Assembly: GCA_965601475.1 (NCBI GenBank)
Contig: OZ271832.1
Location: forward strand, 2,728,001 to 2,792,000
DNA length: 64,000 nucleotides
Source of the DNA: JAWPMT01 sp965601475
GTDB taxonomy: Bacteria; Bacteroidota; Bacteroidia; Cytophagales; Cyclobacteriaceae
Direction of reading: 5' to 3'
Shown here piece after piece: positions 42,196 to 52,053 of this stretch. The notes below the pieces were generated by a model, which worked only from the letters and a program-made list of their open reading frames with translations, was not told the origin of the DNA and made no database searches. Position 1 is the first letter of the stretch, and every line of letters starts with the position of its first letter. Both the position numbers and the translations under genes were made by a program.

Positions 42196-43716
42196 ATGTT
42201 CACCCAAAAAGACGAATCGCAAATTGAAAGTCATGGCCTCCGCATGGAGACAGTTTTAACCCAGGTTGATTACTTTAAAAAAGGATTCCCCCCTGCCGAT
42301 TTAGAGAAGCCGGCGCTGGTAGGTGATGGGATCATGCAATTGGATGAATCCGCAATCGCCCATTTTCGCAACGCTTATCAGGACGGGCGAAAGTCTAAAT
42401 CAATTGTGAAGTTTGTACCAGCTTCGGGAGCAGCCAGCAGGATGTTCAAAAAGCTCTTTGCCTTTTTGGAGGAATACTCAGGCTCTGAGGAAGACTACCA
42501 AAGTTTGATTTCCGAAACAGGTAAAGGCACGGTGTTTGAGTTTCTCAAGCAATTGGAACAATTCGCATTCCATGATTCGCTCAAGGCCACGTTTAGCCAA
42601 CAAAATAAATCACTCAGTGAAAGCCATGTCAAGCGGGAATATGCGGAGATTGTCGGCGCACTGCTCACAAAAGAAGGAATGAACTATGGCGCCTTGCCCA
42701 AAGGTCTTCTCCAGTTTCATAAGGAAAATGACAAAGTCAGGACGCCGGTCGAGGAGCACATCGTCGAAGGATGTCAATATGCCAAAGCGGACGATGGTGG
42801 CGTGAAGATCCACTTCACTGTTTCCCCGGAGCACATGCAGCCGTTTAAGTCACACGTAAAGGAGATCAGCGGGCAATACGAGCAGGAGTTCGATTGCTCC
42901 CTGGATATCAGCTATAGTGTACAAAACCCCGGAACTGACACAATCGCGGTGACATTAGACAATGAACCTTTCAGAAATGCAGATGGCTCCTTGTTGTTTA
43001 GACCTGCGGGCCACGGGGCCCTTCTTGAAAACCTCGACAATATTGACGCTGACATAATTTTCCTCAAGAACATCGACAATGTTGTCCCGGATCGACTCAA
43101 AGAGGAAACGATCAAGTACAAAGAGGTACTTGGTGGTGTCCTGCTAGACTTGCAGCAGCAAATTGCCGATCATATTGGGCGAATCCACGAGTTGTCCGGG
43201 GAGGAAATTGCTGCCTTCGCGCAGAAGTCCCTCGGCTATGCGAGCCACGGAGATAAAACCAAGGAACAGTGGATACAAATTCTAAAAAGACCAATCCGTG
43301 TATGCGGGATGGTTCGCAATCAGGGAGATCCTGGTGGTGGCCCGTTTTGGGTGAGGGACCAAACTGGTGATAGTTCTTTGCAGATCGTTGAAACGGCGCA
43401 AATTGATATGGCCAATGAGGCTCAAAAGGCGATACTCGGAAATTCAAGTCACTTCAATCCAGTTGACGTTGTTTGCGCGGTCAGGGACCATGAGGGGAAC
43501 AAACTCAACCTGATGGACTACCGGGATCCGGATGCTGGATTCGCAACAGAGAAATCCAAAGACGGAAAGACATTGAAGGCTCAGGAATTGCCCGGACTCT
43601 GGAATGGCAGTATGGCGCATTGGAATACCGTGTTTGTTGAAGTACCAGTCATTACCTTCAACCCGGTGAAGACAGTCAACGACTTACTGAAACCAGAGCA
43701 CCAGGGGACAATCTAA
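42196..43716 (+). CDS. DUF4301 family protein
   Basis: The protein is 506 residues from ATG 42196 and matches the Bacteroidota family DUF4301. It contains KFVPASGAASRMFKKLFAFL and the nucleotidyltransferase-like FRPAGHGALLENLDNIDADI. The C-terminal part has RVCGMVRNQGDPGGGPFWV. These GxGGxR-like and HGAL segments are reminiscent of sugar-phosphate nucleotidyltransferases, but catalysis is unproven. The frame extends upstream to 42085 without family features. The last 4 bp overlap the convergent protease gene. Confidence 0.8.
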   Translation: MFTQKDESQIESHGLRMETVLTQVDYFKKGFPPADLEKPALVGDGIMQLDESAIAHFRNAYQDGRKSKSIVKFVPASGAASRMFKKLFAFLEEYSGSEEDYQSLISETGKGTVFEFLKQLEQFAFHDSLKATFSQQNKSLSESHVKREYAEIVGALLTKEGMNYGALPKGLLQFHKENDKVRTPVEEHIVEGCQYAKADDGGVKIHFTVSPEHMQPFKSHVKEISGQYEQEFDCSLDISYSVQNPGTDTIAVTLDNEPFRNADGSLLFRPAGHGALLENLDNIDADIIFLKNIDNVVPDRLKEETIKYKEVLGGVLLDLQQQIADHIGRIHELSGEEIAAFAQKSLGYASHGDKTKEQWIQILKRPIRVCGMVRNQGDPGGGPFWVRDQTGDSSLQIVETAQIDMANEAQKAILGNSSHFNPVDVVCAVRDHEGNKLNLMDYRDPDAGFATEKSKDGKTLKAQELPGLWNGSMAHWNTVFVEVPVITFNPVKTVNDLLKPEHQGTI

Positions 43717-46145
43717 TGTCCAAAGGAGCAAAGTGCCGGAGCATCGCTACCAATAGGTGATCCATCGGGTGCTTTGATGCTTTTTGGTCGTTCGTATTCC
43801 TCAGGGTTCTCCAGGAAATCCTCGATTTCGACAACAGCGTAGGTGTAGTAGGCTCCTCTTTTTCCGCCAGCAAAGTTCTTGATAGAGGTCAAAGTAGAAA
43901 GCACAATAGCCTTGACGCCATCATATGCATCGGGATCGGTGTACAGATTGAATAAACCCGCGAGGTATTCCATCTCAACAATCTTTTGTAGCTCCCGGTC
44001 ACCGGCGTTCGAGGAGGGAGCATACCACGTGTTCTTGCTGAGCTCATCCAGCAGGAACTGCAGGCCCGGTTGATCATTGTCGATTGATTTGTACATTTCG
44101 AGTCGGTTGGCCCTGCCGGTGTTGAGCAGATAAGCGATAGGAACACTCGCAGCTGTTTCCACGGCGGCGAAGTAGTCAAAGGCTGGTCCTGTCTTGGAAA
44201 TAAATGTTTCCCGGCTTCTGTTATGGCCATGCGCCTTGGGAGGTATTTTTTGGAGCAAGGATTTCGATAATCTCAAAGCCTCAGGCTGCAGTGTACTAAC
44301 CAACGCCTGAATGGCTTCTTGCTGAACTGATGGCTCGATAAACGCTGTGACCAACTGCCCATCACCCTTCGTGGCATACGAATACCTTAGACCTCCCACC
44401 ACTTTGGAAGTACCGTCTACCTGGTAGCGGTGGAAAAGGTACATGGGAACCAGTACTTCCTCGATGCTTGACATGGGTTCGCCATCTTGAATACTTTTTT
44501 CAGAGAAGTTGTCCAGCACTTTCCGCCGTATTTGCATCATGCGAGTTAACTCCTGGGCGGCATTCTTGCCATTGTCCCACAAGTGGCCAATGGGGTGAAG
44601 CCCATCCTGGGGTCTGGCATCACGGTCAGTGATGTACAAATAGCCATCTTCCGAAGCTTTCTTCAAAACAGCTTTGGCTTCATCTGGATTCTCGTATTCA
44701 CCATATCCATACTGGATGGCGATTTTGTCCCACTCTCCGATGTTGGTGTCGTAGGCCTCACTCAAGTCAATGTTTCCGCTATCATCCAGTTTGACCAGGG
44801 GGTGCGGATAGTCCATCACCGATGCTCGGTCGTTGAAGCTTGCGGCAAAATTATGAACTAGGCCGATGGTGTGCCCAACCTCATGTGCAGACAGCTGCCT
44901 CAACCGGGCAAGTGCCATCTCCGTCATATCGTTCGGTACACCTTTGCCTTCCTCGTATGGATTCAACAAACCTTCGGCGATCAGAAAATCCTGCCGAACG
45001 CGCAAAGACCCAAGGCTCACGTGCCCTTTCAGAATTTCTCCAGTTCGCGGGTCTACAACAGATGCTCCATAAGACCACCCCCTGGTGCTGCGGTGTACCC
45101 ATTGGATTACGTTGTAGCGAACATCCAGCGGGTGTGCGTCTTCGGGCAGCACTTCTACGCGAAATGCGTTGCTGAAGCCGGCGGCTTCGAAAGCTTGGGC
45201 CCACCAGGAGGCGCCCTCAATCAAAGCGGATCGTATGGGTTCCGGTGCGCCGCGATCTACATAATAGACGATTGGTTCTACAGGATCGCTCACGGCTGCC
45301 GAAGGGTCCTTTTTCTGCAGCCTGTGTCGAACGACAAACCTTTTGACGAGATCATCCTCAATGGCCGTAGCGTAGTCCTGGTAGCGAATGTGGATAAAGC
45401 CTGATCGAGGATCGAAAGCACGTTTTTCGTAATTATCGTCAGGCAACTCAATAAATGAGTGATGCGTTCGCACGGTTACTGCATCGGACGTGGGGGTCAC
45501 CGAGCGGATCCACTGGCCCTTCGCCTCGCCTTTGAAGGTAAGGATGCTCTCCAATTCTGTATTCTTGGGGAAATTCAATAGTCCGGCCGGATAAATGGTT
45601 GACCTGGAATTGTCTATGCTATAGCTTCCCTGATTGCTGATTCGAAGTCTGCGGCTTATACCATGGGAATCCCGCATGAGAAATGCCGTGACATCAATCA
45701 AAACTTTGCCTTCATGCTCAGCTTCGACCTTAAAGCCTCCCAGCACCGAAGAAGCAAAGGCTTCTTCGACCGACCTCACCTCATCCTCATTTTCACTCAC
45801 GGCCCTGTAGTCTTGGTTGGGCTGAATCAAAAGTACTTTTGGCCCGAACCGTTCAAATTTGACCACACGTTCCGCTCCCAGCTGCCCGCGATCCAGCCCG
45901 ATATCATTGGAACCCACGCCCGCCGCCAACGAGTTGACATATAAGAGTTCTTGCCCCAAATCCTCAAGCAACAGGAATACTCTCCCTTTTTTCTCATCAT
46001 AGAAAAAATCGATGAATCCTTCTTTTTTGGACAAGCCTTCCGTAAAGGCCTGAATGGCGTCTGTGGGTGTCGGAGATTTCTTCCTTTGCGAAAAGGCCGA
46101 GAAGGAAATCAGTACAGCAAGAAGAACGAGGGAAGATTTGTGCAT
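43713..46145 (-). CDS. Secreted zinc-dependent metalloprotease (DUF5117/DUF5118 type)
   Basis: This 810-residue protein has a signal peptide (MHKSSLVLLAVLISFSAFSQ). The extended zinc motif HEVGHTIGLVH (about 421-431) is of the HExxHxxGxxH metzincin type. N-terminal segments such as GFIDFFYDEKKGRVFLLLED and SLAAGVGSNDIGLDRGQLG match the DUF5118/DUF5117 regions of large Bacteroidota and proteobacterial metalloproteases. It is probably periplasmic or surface exposed; the substrate is unknown. Confidence 0.88.
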   Translation of the reverse strand: MHKSSLVLLAVLISFSAFSQRKKSPTPTDAIQAFTEGLSKKEGFIDFFYDEKKGRVFLLLEDLGQELLYVNSLAAGVGSNDIGLDRGQLGAERVVKFERFGPKVLLIQPNQDYRAVSENEDEVRSVEEAFASSVLGGFKVEAEHEGKVLIDVTAFLMRDSHGISRRLRISNQGSYSIDNSRSTIYPAGLLNFPKNTELESILTFKGEAKGQWIRSVTPTSDAVTVRTHHSFIELPDDNYEKRAFDPRSGFIHIRYQDYATAIEDDLVKRFVVRHRLQKKDPSAAVSDPVEPIVYYVDRGAPEPIRSALIEGASWWAQAFEAAGFSNAFRVEVLPEDAHPLDVRYNVIQWVHRSTRGWSYGASVVDPRTGEILKGHVSLGSLRVRQDFLIAEGLLNPYEEGKGVPNDMTEMALARLRQLSAHEVGHTIGLVHNFAASFNDRASVMDYPHPLVKLDDSGNIDLSEAYDTNIGEWDKIAIQYGYGEYENPDEAKAVLKKASEDGYLYITDRDARPQDGLHPIGHLWDNGKNAAQELTRMMQIRRKVLDNFSEKSIQDGEPMSSIEEVLVPMYLFHRYQVDGTSKVVGGLRYSYATKGDGQLVTAFIEPSVQQEAIQALVSTLQPEALRLSKSLLQKIPPKAHGHNRSRETFISKTGPAFDYFAAVETAASVPIAYLLNTGRANRLEMYKSIDNDQPGLQFLLDELSKNTWYAPSSNAGDRELQKIVEMEYLAGLFNLYTDPDAYDGVKAIVLSTLTSIKNFAGGKRGAYYTYAVVEIEDFLENPEEYERPKSIKAPDGSPIGSDAPALCSFGH

Positions 46146-46186
46146 GATGGTAATTTTGACCTTCCCAATTTAGTAAAATCTCTCGC

Positions 46187-46735
46187 TTGGAGTCTCTCTA
46201 TTTCATTGCATTGATCCCGCCTCCTGAAATTTTGGCTAAGGCAGAGGCACTGAAGGAGGAAGTATGGCAAAAATTTGGCTCCAAACACGCCCTACGCTCT
46301 CCATCACACATTACCCTGCATATGCCATTTCGATGGAAGGAAAAGCGTAGGCCGGAACTAGTGGGGTCGTTGAAGCTATTGGCAAGTGAATCAACTGGCT
46401 TTCCAGTGACCCTCGAAGGTTTTGATTTCTTCGAACCGCGAGTAGTCTACATTGATGTTGAACCCACACCCCAATTGCTTGATTTGCATCGCCGCCTCGG
46501 AATTGTGATGAAGCAGCGTCTCAACATCTTCAATGCCAACTACAAAGACAAGCCATTCCATCCTCATATGACAATAGGGTTTAGAGACCTGAAAAAGAAT
46601 GCTTTCTACCAGGCTAAGACATATTACAGTGCTTGCAGTTTCTCTGATCAATTCATGGCAGAATCACTGTCATTGCTGAAACATACGGGCCGGAGGTGGG
46701 AGATTTACGAAATGTTCAGATTCCTTCAAGGTTGA
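46187..46735 (+). CDS. 2'-5' RNA ligase-like 2H phosphoesterase
   Basis: The 182-residue protein has the two His-x-Thr-type motifs of the 2H superfamily: HITLHMPF (about 41-48) and HPHMTIGF (about 125-132). The second has His-x-x-Thr spacing in register with LigT/ThpR. These enzymes act on 2',3'-cyclic or 2',5'-linked RNA ends. No ATG is available; TTG 46187 is used. The last 20 bp overlap the convergent DUF6702-like gene, the longest tail overlap in the window. Confidence 0.85.
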   Translation: MESLYFIALIPPPEILAKAEALKEEVWQKFGSKHALRSPSHITLHMPFRWKEKRRPELVGSLKLLASESTGFPVTLEGFDFFEPRVVYIDVEPTPQLLDLHRRLGIVMKQRLNIFNANYKDKPFHPHMTIGFRDLKKNAFYQAKTYYSACSFSDQFMAESLSLLKHTGRRWEIYEMFRFLQG

Positions 46736-47210
46736 ACCGCTCCGTTGTTTTTTGTGCAGATAGCCTCGCGCTCCTTACTTCGCCGGAACGTCTAAAATGC
46801 ACGAGGTTCTCCTGATCTGAGAAAGCCTCAGTTAAAATGGAATTTTCGACTTCCAGGAAATCAAACTTTTTCACCTTGGTAGCCTCAAAATAGCACCATA
46901 GTACGTCGTCCTCATATTCGAATCCAAGGTACTGCAGAGCAATGGGCTTCTTCGACGTTAATCGAATGCGGTTTCCCAGATAATTGCCCACTTCCCCGTT
47001 GAGATAATCATAATCGTCCTCAGCAGTGATATTGAGGTTGGTGTTGCCAGTCTCCGCACGCAAGGCCTGCTCGAGATCATCCATAAAAATCCGAACGCTC
47101 ACCTGCACGACCTTTTCTTGCGGTTTATGCAGGATTTCCATTACCGTAACATGAAATGGGTGGAACCAAGTTACCGCCCACAGAAAAATTGCCAGAGAAG
47201 TTTTTAACAT
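46716..47210 (-). CDS. DUF6702-like exported protein
   Basis: The protein is 164 residues from ATG 47210, with a signal-like hydrophobic start (MLKTSLAIFLWAVTWF) followed by HPFHVTVMEILHKPQEK, the opening typical of DUF6702 proteins, which often precede HupE or M1 peptidase genes in Bacteroidota. Central RLTSKKPIALQYLGFEYEDD also fits. It is divergent from the hupE-like/M1 peptidase pair, with 52 bp between, and may be functionally linked to it. The longer frame to 47237 adds only a basic leader. Confidence 0.65.
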   Translation of the reverse strand: MLKTSLAIFLWAVTWFHPFHVTVMEILHKPQEKVVQVSVRIFMDDLEQALRAETGNTNLNITAEDDYDYLNGEVGNYLGNRIRLTSKKPIALQYLGFEYEDDVLWCYFEATKVKKFDFLEVENSILTEAFSDQENLVHFRRSGEVRSARLSAQKTTERFNLEGI

Positions 47211-47262
47211 CTTTCCTCTTTTCCGTTGAGAACACAAATTTGTACATATTAACCTTTATCAG

Positions 47263-47841
47263 ATGTCAGAGTTTCAATTGTATTATGGACTGGGCCTGGA
47301 TCACATCCTTGACGTAAACGGCTATGATCACATCCTATTCGTGTTGGCCCTTAGTTCCCTCTACCGCTCAAGTGATTGGAAACCATTGATCGGAATGGTT
47401 ACGGCATTCACGCTTGGGCATTCGATCACTTTGGCCCTGGCAACACTTGAAATCATCTCCGTGAACTCGGCCCTGATTGAATTCCTGATTCCAGTCACCA
47501 TATTGTTGACGGGCATTTCTAACCTTCTCAATTCCGGACAATCCGGAGGAAAGCTGACCCTGAATGCCATATATGCTGCCTCCTTTGGCCTCATCCATGG
47601 TATGGGTTTTTCCAACTATTTGAGGAGCCTTTTGGGCAATGAAGAGTCAATTTTGATGCCCCTATTTGCCTTTAACATAGGCCTGGAGGTCGGCCAAATA
47701 ATAATTGTTGCAATCTTCTTGGTGCTTAATGTTATTTTCGTCTCCCTATTTAATGTGGCTCAGCGAGATTGGAAGATAGTTGTGTCTTCAGCTGTCGCTG
47801 GAATCGCAATCACATTGATGTTGGATGCAGTTTATTGGTAA
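47263..47841 (+). CDS. HupE/UreJ family membrane protein
   Basis: This 192-residue protein has six or so membrane helices and the HupE/UreJ_2 signature GLDHILDVNGYDHILFVLAL near its start, TLGHSITLALA in the middle and FGLIHGMGFSNYL later. The His/Asp residues within helices could bind Ni2+ or another divalent metal. Family members are nickel permease-like or of unknown role. No hydrogenase or urease gene is near. It lies 27 bp before the M1 peptidase gene, a pairing I recall as common in Bacteroidota. Confidence 0.82.
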   Translation: MSEFQLYYGLGLDHILDVNGYDHILFVLALSSLYRSSDWKPLIGMVTAFTLGHSITLALATLEIISVNSALIEFLIPVTILLTGISNLLNSGQSGGKLTLNAIYAASFGLIHGMGFSNYLRSLLGNEESILMPLFAFNIGLEVGQIIIVAIFLVLNVIFVSLFNVAQRDWKIVVSSAVAGIAITLMLDAVYW

Positions 47842-47868
47842 AAAAACATCAGCAAAATCAATACCTAT

Positions 47869-50082
47869 ATGAAAAGAATGCTTTTGGTCCTTTTGGTGTT
47901 GGGCGCCGTGTCGGTGCATGCCCAACATGATGAAGAATGGGACCGTAAATTCGAACAACTCGGTACGACTTTACCCACTCCGAACACCTACCGTACAGCT
48001 TCTGGTGCTCCAGGTCCTGAGTATTGGCAACAGAAAGCCGATTACAAAATGCAACTCACGCTAAATGATGAAAACCAGAGCATCACCGGTAGTGAAACAA
48101 TCACGTACTACAACCAATCTCCAAATACGCTGGAATACCTCTGGATTCAGCTAGATCAAAATGTGCGTTCCAGGACATCAGATACGCCGTTGATTCGGAC
48201 TTCAGAAATGTCTGATACGCTGAACAGTTTTCAGTTGAGGAACTACGCTGCGGATTTCGACGGAGGATTCAAGATCAGCAAAGTTGCTGGCTCTGGGAAC
48301 TCAGCGGGACTCAGTTATACGATCAACAAGACCATGATGCGGATTGATTTGCCGCAACCACTGAAGCCGGGCGAAAACACCTCCTTCAGCATCGACTGGA
48401 GCTATAATATCAATAATCGTCTGGACGATTTTGGTAGGTCCGGTATGGAGTATTTTCCGGAGGATGATAACTACCTCTACACCATCGCCCAATTCTTCCC
48501 CAGAATGGCGGTCTATGACGACGTGGAAGGATGGCAAAACAAGCAGTTCCTCGGCAGAGGCGAGTTCGCATTGACTTTTGGAGATTATGAGGTAGACATT
48601 ACGGTTCCTTCAGATTTTATTGTTGGGGCCAGTGGCACACTGCAAAACCCAAACTCCGTTTTGACCAAGGCACAACGTGATCGATTTGAGGAGGCCAAAA
48701 AGTCCTACGACAATCCCATTATGATTGTGACTCAGGAGGAGGCCATAGAGAATGAAAAAGAAAAGGCATCCGGCACGAAGACATGGTCATTCAAGGCGGA
48801 GAACGTCCGAGATTTTGCTTTTTGTGCGTCAAGGAAATTCATTTGGGATGCGATGGCCGTGAAACTCAGCGACAGCAATGAACCGCTGGCCATGTCCTAC
48901 TACCCAAAAGAAGGAAATCCCCTTTGGGAAGAGTTTTCTACCAAAGCGGTAGCCCAGACACTGGAAACCTATTCGCGCGTAACCATTGAATACCCCTATC
49001 CCGTAGCCATCTCCGTCCACACAGCCTCTATCGGTATGGAGTATCCAATGATCTGTTTCAACTATGGCCGGCCTAATGAAGATGGGACTTACACTGATCG
49101 GTTGAAACATGGGATGATTAGTGTAATCATCCATGAGGTGGGGCACAATTTCTTCCCTATGATCATCAACTCGGATGAGCGTCAATGGACATGGATGGAT
49201 GAGGGCCTCAACACTTTTGTGCAATATCTCACGGAGAAGGACTGGGATCCGGATTATCCCTCAAGAAGGGGTCCTGCTGAAAAGATCGTTCCCTATATGA
49301 GTGGCGCTAACGGCTTGGCCAGGCCAATTATGACCAACTCCGAGCAAATCCGCCAATTTGGAAGTAATGCCTATGCCAAACCTGCGACGGCGTTGAATGT
49401 CTTAAGGGAAGTAGTGATGGGACCTGAATTGTTCGACCATGCTTTCAAGACTTATGCAGAACGCTGGGCCTTCAAACATCCAGCTCCCGCAGACCTTTTC
49501 AGGACAATGGAAGATGCATCAGCTGTTGATTTGGATTGGTTTTGGAAGGGTTGGTTCTACACCACCGACTATGTCGATGTATCGGTGGACAATGTCAAGT
49601 GGTACCGTATGCAAAATGAGCAAGACGGCCTTGAGACGAGAAATGTGAAGGTGTCGGATGCAGCGATAGATGGCGATGGTGCTGAGAGTTTTGGAGAGGC
49701 AGCCGAAACGTTTGTCTTCCAAAGTCTGGAGGATCGGCCGCTGGGTGAGTTCAAGACTCGACTGGATGAAGAAGGGATAAAGCAGAGTTTGGCTGATAAG
49801 AACTTTTATGAGGTCACATTCAAGAATAAAGGTGGCCTAGTAACTCCTTTGCTCATTGAGTGGACCTATGCAGATGGTTCCAAGGAAGTTGAGCAAATTC
49901 CTGCTGAAATCTGGAAGTTGAATGAGAAAGAAGTATCGAAGGTTTTCGTCAAAGAGAAGCAGGTAACGAATATCGTACTTGATCCTAACAAGATGACTGC
50001 CGATACTAACACTGAGGACAATGTGTTTCCTCGCGAGGAATCAGCATCCAGAGTAGATAAGTTCAAGTCTGGGGGTAAATAA
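47869..50082 (+). CDS. M1 family metallopeptidase, exported
   Basis: The 737-residue protein has a signal peptide (MKRMLLVLLVLGAVSVHAQ). The gluzincin zinc site is HEVGH at 422-426 with the third ligand Glu445 (WMDEGLNTF). The aminopeptidase exopeptidase motif appears as IGMEYPMICF (usual GAMEN), so the amino-group-binding glutamate is present in altered context. The C-terminal third is beta-rich. Periplasmic or outer-membrane peptide degradation is likely. It is followed by an intrinsic terminator. Confidence 0.9.
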   Translation: MKRMLLVLLVLGAVSVHAQHDEEWDRKFEQLGTTLPTPNTYRTASGAPGPEYWQQKADYKMQLTLNDENQSITGSETITYYNQSPNTLEYLWIQLDQNVRSRTSDTPLIRTSEMSDTLNSFQLRNYAADFDGGFKISKVAGSGNSAGLSYTINKTMMRIDLPQPLKPGENTSFSIDWSYNINNRLDDFGRSGMEYFPEDDNYLYTIAQFFPRMAVYDDVEGWQNKQFLGRGEFALTFGDYEVDITVPSDFIVGASGTLQNPNSVLTKAQRDRFEEAKKSYDNPIMIVTQEEAIENEKEKASGTKTWSFKAENVRDFAFCASRKFIWDAMAVKLSDSNEPLAMSYYPKEGNPLWEEFSTKAVAQTLETYSRVTIEYPYPVAISVHTASIGMEYPMICFNYGRPNEDGTYTDRLKHGMISVIIHEVGHNFFPMIINSDERQWTWMDEGLNTFVQYLTEKDWDPDYPSRRGPAEKIVPYMSGANGLARPIMTNSEQIRQFGSNAYAKPATALNVLREVVMGPELFDHAFKTYAERWAFKHPAPADLFRTMEDASAVDLDWFWKGWFYTTDYVDVSVDNVKWYRMQNEQDGLETRNVKVSDAAIDGDGAESFGEAAETFVFQSLEDRPLGEFKTRLDEEGIKQSLADKNFYEVTFKNKGGLVTPLLIEWTYADGSKEVEQIPAEIWKLNEKEVSKVFVKEKQVTNIVLDPNKMTADTNTEDNVFPREESASRVDKFKSGGK

Positions 50083-50114
50083 ACCTCCCGTCAACGTTGT
50101 TGAAAAAAATGGTA

Positions 50115-50146
50115 AAGCGGTCGCTCTATTGAGTGGCCGCTTTTTT
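50115..50146 (+). terminator. Intrinsic terminator of the hupE-like/M1 peptidase operon
   Basis: AAGCGG (50115-50120) pairs with CCGCTT (50137-50142), extended inward with G-U pairs, and TTTTTT follows. It lies 32 bp after the peptidase stop. Confidence 0.85.
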
Positions 50147-50176
50147 GCCTTATATTGTTCCAAATAATCATTTGAA

Positions 50177-50950
50177 ATGCGAATCATCCTAATCTCCTTT
50201 GTTGTCTGTCTATTATCCTGTAGCACTCCACAGAAGCCTGAGCCGAAAGTCCCAACCGACCCAAATCCGGCTGCCCAGGGTTTTGATAGCACCTCAGATG
50301 CTTCCGCCATAGCGGTAGCGGACAGAGTTATGTTAGCGATGGGCGGACGAGAAAACTGGGATCGCACAAGGTATCTCTTTTGGAATTTCTTTGGAGCTCG
50401 GACGTTGCTTTGGGACAAGCAGACCGGAGATGTGCGAATTGAGTTTGTAGGTCAGGATCACAAGATCATTGTGAACGAGAAGACTGGTCAAGGCAAAGTT
50501 TGGAAAGATGGCCGGCTCTTCACCGAGCCAGATTCTATCAGCACTTACTTGGAACGCGGAAAACGCATTTGGATTAATGATTCCTACTGGTTGGTGATGC
50601 CCTTCAAGTTGAAAGACTCCGGCGTCAAACTATCTCACCTGGGAAAAGATACGACCGAGGCCGGAGAAAACTCGGAGGTTATTCGACTTACTTTCCAGTC
50701 AGTAGGCGTGACCCCCCAAAATGCCTACAATGTTTGGGTCGCAGATTCCAGCAACCTGGTCAAACAATGGGCATGGTATAGAAATGCTTTGGATTCAGTC
50801 CCCGCTTTCACAAGGCCGTGGGACAACTACAGGAAAATGGGAGAAATCCTGCTGAGTGACGAGCGCGGCGATAGAGACCTTTATGATGTTCGGGTACTTG
50901 ACGAGGTGCCCGCTGGTATTTTTGAAGACTTTGATATAGCGCTCAGGTAA
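50177..50950 (+). CDS. Lipoprotein, DUF6503-like
   Basis: This 257-residue protein has a lipoprotein signal ending at VVCLLSC (about Cys15), a Pro-rich linker and a domain opening with AVADRVMLAMGGRENWDRTRYLFW. That pattern recurs in Bacteroidota proteins related to outer-membrane lipoprotein-sorting (LolA-like) beta-sheet folds. No catalytic residues are evident. A similar fold is likely in the protein at 52054-52755. The last 8 bp overlap the convergent K+ channel gene. Confidence 0.6.
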   Translation: MRIILISFVVCLLSCSTPQKPEPKVPTDPNPAAQGFDSTSDASAIAVADRVMLAMGGRENWDRTRYLFWNFFGARTLLWDKQTGDVRIEFVGQDHKIIVNEKTGQGKVWKDGRLFTEPDSISTYLERGKRIWINDSYWLVMPFKLKDSGVKLSHLGKDTTEAGENSEVIRLTFQSVGVTPQNAYNVWVADSSNLVKQWAWYRNALDSVPAFTRPWDNYRKMGEILLSDERGDRDLYDVRVLDEVPAGIFEDFDIALR

Positions 50951-51956
50951 GCTTTTCCTCTATCAACCTTTTCTCTTTTGGGTTGGTCAACAAAATGAGA
51001 TGGCTCCCCATACCAAGTTCCTGATCCGGCTGGGGCTTGTAGATCCATTTCTCATCGTCGTTGATGGCAAGCACAACAGTAGATTCCAGCTGATCGATAC
51101 CTAATTGGTGCAACTTTATGCCTTCTGAGGATTGGGGAATTCGCAATTCTTCAATTCGCTGATTGAATTCTGACCGAAGCATATCGTCAAGGAAATTCGT
51201 CACCATAGGTCTGACCATCTCAGAGGCCATTCTCAACCCACCGATGAATGTGGGTGTAATGACTCGACTGGCCCCGGCTTTTCTGAGTTTTTGGACATGT
51301 TTGATTTCCTTGCTTAGCGCCACAATCTTTACCGCGGAGTTCAACGTACGGACAGAGAGCGTGATCACCAGATTGATATTGTCGTCTCCGGATGTGACAA
51401 ATACCCCCAGCGCCCGCTCCACACCTAGTTTCAATAGGAATTCATCCTCAGTACAATCTCCAACCAAAAAAGTGGTTTCCCCAAGATTGTCGGTGGACTC
51501 CAGTTGCTCAAAAGCCTCGGGCTTCAGGTCGGCCATGACAAAGGAGCGCTCTGTCTTGAACAGTTCTCGAGCTATGTTTCTACCTACCCTGCCAGCGCCG
51601 CAGATGATGAAGTGACCCTCCAGCGCTGCTATTCTTTTTTCCATTTTTCTTCGTTCAAAGTTTCGCTTGATTTCACCTTCAATAAAAAGACTCGCCAGGT
51701 TAGAAAAAAAGTATGTTATGATCCCAATACCTGAAAAAGCCAGAAAGACCGTGAACAATCGCCCCTCAGGTTTCTCGCTAAGGTCTATCACTTCATGGAA
51801 GCCGATTGTTGAAACCGTGATGGCCGTCATGTAAAAAGCATCCAGCAAACCGGCTTCAGGATCCAAAAAGGAAAAGACCGTACTTCCGACGACCAGGATG
51901 GAGAGAAACAGGAGTCCTGCCAACTTAAGTCTTTGAAGTACTTTGTTCAGCTCCAA
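50943..51956 (-). CDS. Potassium channel family protein with RCK (TrkA-N/TrkA-C) domains
   Basis: The 337-residue protein has two membrane helices (about 13-31 and 66-90) around a pore loop, then a Rossmann TrkA-N domain with NAD/ATP motif FIICGAGRVGRNIA (116-129) and a C-terminal TrkA-C domain. The selectivity filter is TIGFHE (50-55) instead of TVGYGD. The Gly-Phe variant is seen in some K+ channels, but His-Glu following it is unusual. Ligand-gated K+ flux is likely. The start is TTG. Confidence 0.85.
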   Translation of the reverse strand: MELNKVLQRLKLAGLLFLSILVVGSTVFSFLDPEAGLLDAFYMTAITVSTIGFHEVIDLSEKPEGRLFTVFLAFSGIGIITYFFSNLASLFIEGEIKRNFERRKMEKRIAALEGHFIICGAGRVGRNIARELFKTERSFVMADLKPEAFEQLESTDNLGETTFLVGDCTEDEFLLKLGVERALGVFVTSGDDNINLVITLSVRTLNSAVKIVALSKEIKHVQKLRKAGASRVITPTFIGGLRMASEMVRPMVTNFLDDMLRSEFNQRIEELRIPQSSEGIKLHQLGIDQLESTVVLAINDDEKWIYKPQPDQELGMGSHLILLTNPKEKRLIEEKLT

Positions 51957-52053
51957 AACTTGCTTTTTTTGTTAATTTAAGAACACCGCACAATAAAAGA
52001 GGTGAAAACCTCATTTTCAAATGAGAGTTACCATGGCACCAAAGGAGTAATCG

